Assembly (NCBI GenBank): GCA_946480065.1
Contig: CAMLJA010000052.1
Location: forward strand, 1 to 10,044
DNA length: 10,044 bases
Direction of reading: 5' to 3'
Origin: an uncultured Thermomonas sp.
GTDB lineage: Bacteria > Pseudomonadota > Gammaproteobacteria > Xanthomonadales > Xanthomonadaceae
Below, in pieces: positions 8,212 through 10,044 of the stretch (the stretch's first letter is position 1; the number at the start of each line of letters is the position of its first letter). The position numbers and the translations under genes were made by a program. The notes under the pieces are model-generated. The model ran no database searches and had not been told where the DNA came from. It was given only the letters and a program-made list of their open reading frames with translations.

Positions 8212-8556
8212 TCAGGCCGCGGCGACGTCGCGCAGTTCCCAGCCGTGCCCGGCCAGCAGCGACAGCCGCTGCCGCAGCAGCCCGGACGGCAGCACGGTCA
8301 CCACCTCCAGCCCCACGTGCAGGTCGTCCTGGGTGCCGGTCACGGTGGCGGCCGGGTCGGTGGCGCCCATCGACGGATCGATCTCGTCCGGGTCGTCCTG
8401 GCGGGCGCGCCAGCGCTGGAACAGCACGTCGTTGCGCAGCGCCTCCTGCAGCTCCTCGGCGAAGCCGGCGGCGCCCTGCGAGTGGAAGGCCAGCTCGGGG
8501 TCGTCGCCGCGGGCGCGGGCGGGGTCGGGGAGGCGGATGTAATAGCGCGTGGGCAT
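8212..8556 (-). CDS. Conserved-looking protein of unknown function, 114 residues
   Basis: Small, acidic, soluble-looking protein with no signal peptide, membrane segment or cysteine. It starts MPTRYYIRLPDPARARG, continues through a helical-looking stretch (FAEELQEALRNDVLFQRWRARQDDPDEIDP) and ends in alternating hydrophobic residues (DDLHVGLEVVTVLPSG) that suggest beta strands, closing with GHGWELRDVAAA. I recall similar proteins in Xanthomonas and relatives but no known function. The gene is well supported: GGAG lies 6 bases before the ATG (complement of 8563-8566), and a TAGCCT -10 hexamer lies further upstream. The Dph6-like gene follows 34 bases later on the same strand. A function cannot be assigned. 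Confidence 0.8.
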   Translation of the reverse strand: MPTRYYIRLPDPARARGDDPELAFHSQGAAGFAEELQEALRNDVLFQRWRARQDDPDEIDPSMGATDPAATVTGTQDDLHVGLEVVTVLPSGLLRQRLSLLAGHGWELRDVAAA

Positions 8557-8581
8557 CGAAAACTCCGTGGCTGTCTGCGCA

Positions 8582-8592
8582 CAGGCTAACCG
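8582..8592 (-). promoter_or_regulatory. -10 type promoter element of the 114-residue gene
   Basis: On the minus strand CGGTTAGCCTG contains the hexamer TAGCCT (8583-8588), the same as before ppc. Transcription would start near 8576, about 20 bases before the ATG, leaving room for the GGAG ribosome site. It implies that this gene and the Dph6-like gene can be transcribed separately from degV. Confidence 0.45.
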
Positions 8593-8625
8593 GGCCGCGT
8601 TAGCGCGGCGTCGCGGGCCCTGCGC

Positions 8626-9567
8626 TCATTCGAATTTCGCCTGCTCCGCGGCGAAGCCCACCACCAGTGCGCCGATCCCCACGTTGACCAGCCCGGACAG
8701 GCCCATCACGCTCTCGAACACCTCCACGTTGTGGTCGGCGCAGGTCTCGCGCAGCGTTTGGTAGCCCGGCAGCGCGCGCAGCTTCTCCAGCTCGCCGCCG
8801 TAGCTCAGCGACATGGTGGGCGTCATCAGCCCGGCGCGCACCCGGCGCGCGGCGAAGTCGAACAGCTTCTCGGCGGCGGTCTCGAACCCCTTCACCTTGG
8901 CCGCGGGCGAGGTCTCGCCCTTGTTGCAGTAGAGGATCGGCTTGATGTCCAGCGCGGTGCCCAGCGCCGCGCTCAGCAGGCTGACGCTGCGGTCGCCGCG
9001 CTTGCGGATGCGCGCGCGCAGGTAGTTGAGGTCCGGCGGGACCATGTAGCCCTGCAGGTGCAGCGCCAGGTGCTCCAGCCGCGCGCGGATCTTCGGCGGC
9101 GCCTCGCCGGCGTCGCGCAGGCGCGCGGCCTCCACCGCCAGCACGCCCACCGCGGCGAACACGTTCTGGCTGTCGATCACCCGCAGCGAGAACGGCGTGT
9201 TGTTGCCCGCGGCCTGGCGCACCTGCTTGTAGTCGTTGAGGATGGTGTAGCTGGCCTGCTGCGCGTTGTCGTGGATGCCGCTGCGGGTGCGGGTGGTGGT
9301 GATGCAGAACACGTAGTCGTAGTCCAGCACCAGCTCCGAGATGAACAGGTCGTGCACCTGCTGCACGGTGAACGGCGTGGTCTCGGCGTCGATGCCGTGC
9401 TTGGCCACGTGGTCGTGCAGGAAGCTCAGGGTGGCCTGCTCGTCGCGGTGGTCGGCCAGCACGGCCTGCCCGATCTGCACCGTCACCGGCAGGATGGTGA
9501 TGTTCTCCCGCTCGATGAAGTCCATCGGCACGTCGCAGGCCGAGTCCACCACGATTCCGATACGCAT
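8626..9567 (-). CDS. DegV family protein (probable fatty-acid binding protein)
   Basis: DegV/FakB-type proteins bind one fatty acid in a two-domain fold; in Firmicutes they present it to the FakA kinase. The 313 residues start with MRIGIVVDSACDVP, the family opening with its D8-S9. TTPFT (63-67) stands where the family usually has a TSQPSP-like loop. TRSGIHDNAQQA (94-105) holds the S-G that normally contacts the lipid carboxylate. NYLRARIRKRG (181-191) and ALGTALDIKPIL (201-212) match the conserved middle, and GIGALVVGF (297-305) the C-terminal glycine loop. The His that precedes this loop in most members appears to be Asn (N296). No FakA-like kinase gene is present. Length is somewhat above the usual 280. 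A perfect AGGAGG (complement of 9573-9578) lies 5 bases before the ATG. The ligand is unknown. Confidence 0.9.
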   Translation of the reverse strand: MRIGIVVDSACDVPMDFIERENITILPVTVQIGQAVLADHRDEQATLSFLHDHVAKHGIDAETTPFTVQQVHDLFISELVLDYDYVFCITTTRTRSGIHDNAQQASYTILNDYKQVRQAAGNNTPFSLRVIDSQNVFAAVGVLAVEAARLRDAGEAPPKIRARLEHLALHLQGYMVPPDLNYLRARIRKRGDRSVSLLSAALGTALDIKPILYCNKGETSPAAKVKGFETAAEKLFDFAARRVRAGLMTPTMSLSYGGELEKLRALPGYQTLRETCADHNVEVFESVMGLSGLVNVGIGALVVGFAAEQAKFE

Positions 9568-9600
9568 CTGCGCCTCCTGTCCCCCCGGACGATGGCCCCG

Positions 9601-9606
9601 AAGCTA
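9601..9606 (-). promoter_or_regulatory. Weak -10 like element upstream of degV
   Basis: TAGCTT on the minus strand lies 33 bases before the degV ATG and agrees with the TAnnnT pattern of the other -10 elements here. No -35 box is evident. The degV gene may instead be read through from the DUF1761 gene, whose stop lies 92 bases upstream. Confidence 0.25.
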
Positions 9607-9659
9607 CCGCGTTTCCCGGCCGCTTGCATGTGGCAGAGCGGCATCCCGGGCGGCGGCGG

Positions 9660-10000
9660 TCAGTGCCAGAGCCCCAGCACCAGGCCGTACAGGGTGAACT
9701 GCAGGGTGTGGTAGCCGCCGTCGATCAGCCACAGCCTCAGGCTGCGCCCGGCGAAGGCGTAGTTGATGCCGAAGCTCATCGCGACGTAGGCCAGGCCGGT
9801 CAGGAAGCCGGCGTGCAGCGCGATGAACAGGGGCGGGTCCGGGCGCAGGATGATGGCGAACGCCGCGGCCGCCACCAGCGCCGCGGCGAACGCGGTGCCG
9901 AACACCGCGGCCGGGTGGCGCCCGGGCGGCGCGTCGGGGTCGATGCCGTTCTCCCGGCACCAGGCGCGCCGGAACAGCGGGCCGTACCAGAGCCCGCCCA
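9660..10000 (-). CDS. DUF1761-like membrane protein, N-terminus missing at contig end
   Basis: Small integral membrane protein of unknown function. The genomic part encodes 112 residues, beginning GGLWYGPLFRRAW, a typical DUF1761 N-terminal region, and ending LYGLVLGLWH. Three hydrophobic segments are visible: one in AVFGTAFAAALVAAAAFAIIL, one in FIALHAGFLTGLAYVAMSFGI, and one in TLQFTLYGLVLGLW. A further N-terminal helix that usually precedes GGLWY is lost. The reading frame continues past base 10000 only because adapter sequence is joined there; residues such as TGVQTCALPI come from the adapter and are not part of the protein. The true start codon is outside the contig. It lies upstream of degV on the same strand, with a 92-base gap. 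Confidence 0.8.
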
Positions 10001-10044
10001 AGATCGGAAGAGCACACGTCTGAACTCCAGTCACTCACTCTGAT
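10001..10044 (+). other. Illumina TruSeq adapter and index (sequencing artefact)
   Basis: From 10001 the sequence reads AGATCGGAAGAGC and continues as the 34-base TruSeq index adapter to 10034. The next bases TCACTCTG (10035-10042) look like an 8-base sample index, followed by AT, which begins the constant part of that adapter. The stretch is not genomic. It creates false reading frames on both strands with known artefact peptides such as KSTRLNSSH, SDWSSDVCSSDL and TGVQTCALPI. Confidence 0.98.

Noticed and set aside
8595..8608. CCGCG-TTAG-CGCGG hairpin between degV and the 114-residue gene
   Set aside because: A 5-bp stem only, no T-tract, and close to the proposed promoter; too common in DNA of this composition to call a terminator.
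8731..9714. 327-codon plus-strand frame opposite degV
   Set aside because: Val-, Gln- and His-rich shadow of degV, which has a perfect ribosome site and family motifs on the minus strand.
9624..10043. Open frames on both strands that run into the last 44 bases
   Set aside because: Their ends are translated adapter (for example KSTRLNSSH and SDWSSDVCSSDL). Only the minus-strand DUF1761 frame is real, and only up to base 10000.

Overview
The window reads as one end of an assembled contig from a GC-rich (by eye about 70% G+C) gammaproteobacterium. The most likely family is Xanthomonadaceae (Lysobacter, Luteimonas or Pseudoxanthomonas type). This rests on recalled similarity of EngB, the plant-type glutamate-cysteine ligase, the 904-residue PEP carboxylase and the small unnamed protein to xanthomonad versions; no search was run. 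Nearly every base is coding, codons are strongly GC3-biased, and the long reading frames opposite the real genes are by-products of that bias.

Layout. A truncated cytochrome c4 precursor gene (minus) leaves the left edge. It diverges from four plus-strand genes: engB (ribosome-assembly GTPase), gshA (glutamate-cysteine ligase, first step of glutathione synthesis), ppc (anaplerotic PEP carboxylase) and then frmA. The last of these overlaps fghA by one base in an ATGA-type coupled pair, and the two together encode the glutathione-dependent formaldehyde oxidation route. fghA converges on a minus-strand group: a Dph6-like ATP pyrophosphatase, a 114-residue protein of unknown function, a DegV-family lipid-binding protein and a DUF1761 membrane protein that is cut at the right end.

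How the genes fit together. GshA makes gamma-glutamylcysteine for glutathione. FrmA oxidises S-hydroxymethylglutathione (formaldehyde plus glutathione) and FghA releases formate and recycles glutathione. Cytochrome c4, EngB, PEP carboxylase and DegV are independent housekeeping or metabolic functions. No regulator such as FrmR is present here.

Regulatory signals. The divergent gap at 481-582 holds a near-consensus sigma-70 promoter for the cytochrome gene (TTGACC, 17 bases, GATAAT), with an inverted repeat over its -35 box. Three intergenic gaps carry almost the same 11-base -10-type element (CGGYTAKCCTG). In front of ppc it lies so close to the ATG that the mRNA is probably leaderless. A 9-bp hairpin contains both stop codons of the convergent pair.

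Data quality. The last 44 bases (10001-10044) are Illumina adapter and index sequence, not genome. Reading frames at the right end that run into it are artefacts beyond base 10000. I found no mobile element, CRISPR array, RNA gene, phage or defence gene, and no convincing new multi-gene system. The window is an ordinary chromosomal region with a few points worth checking.
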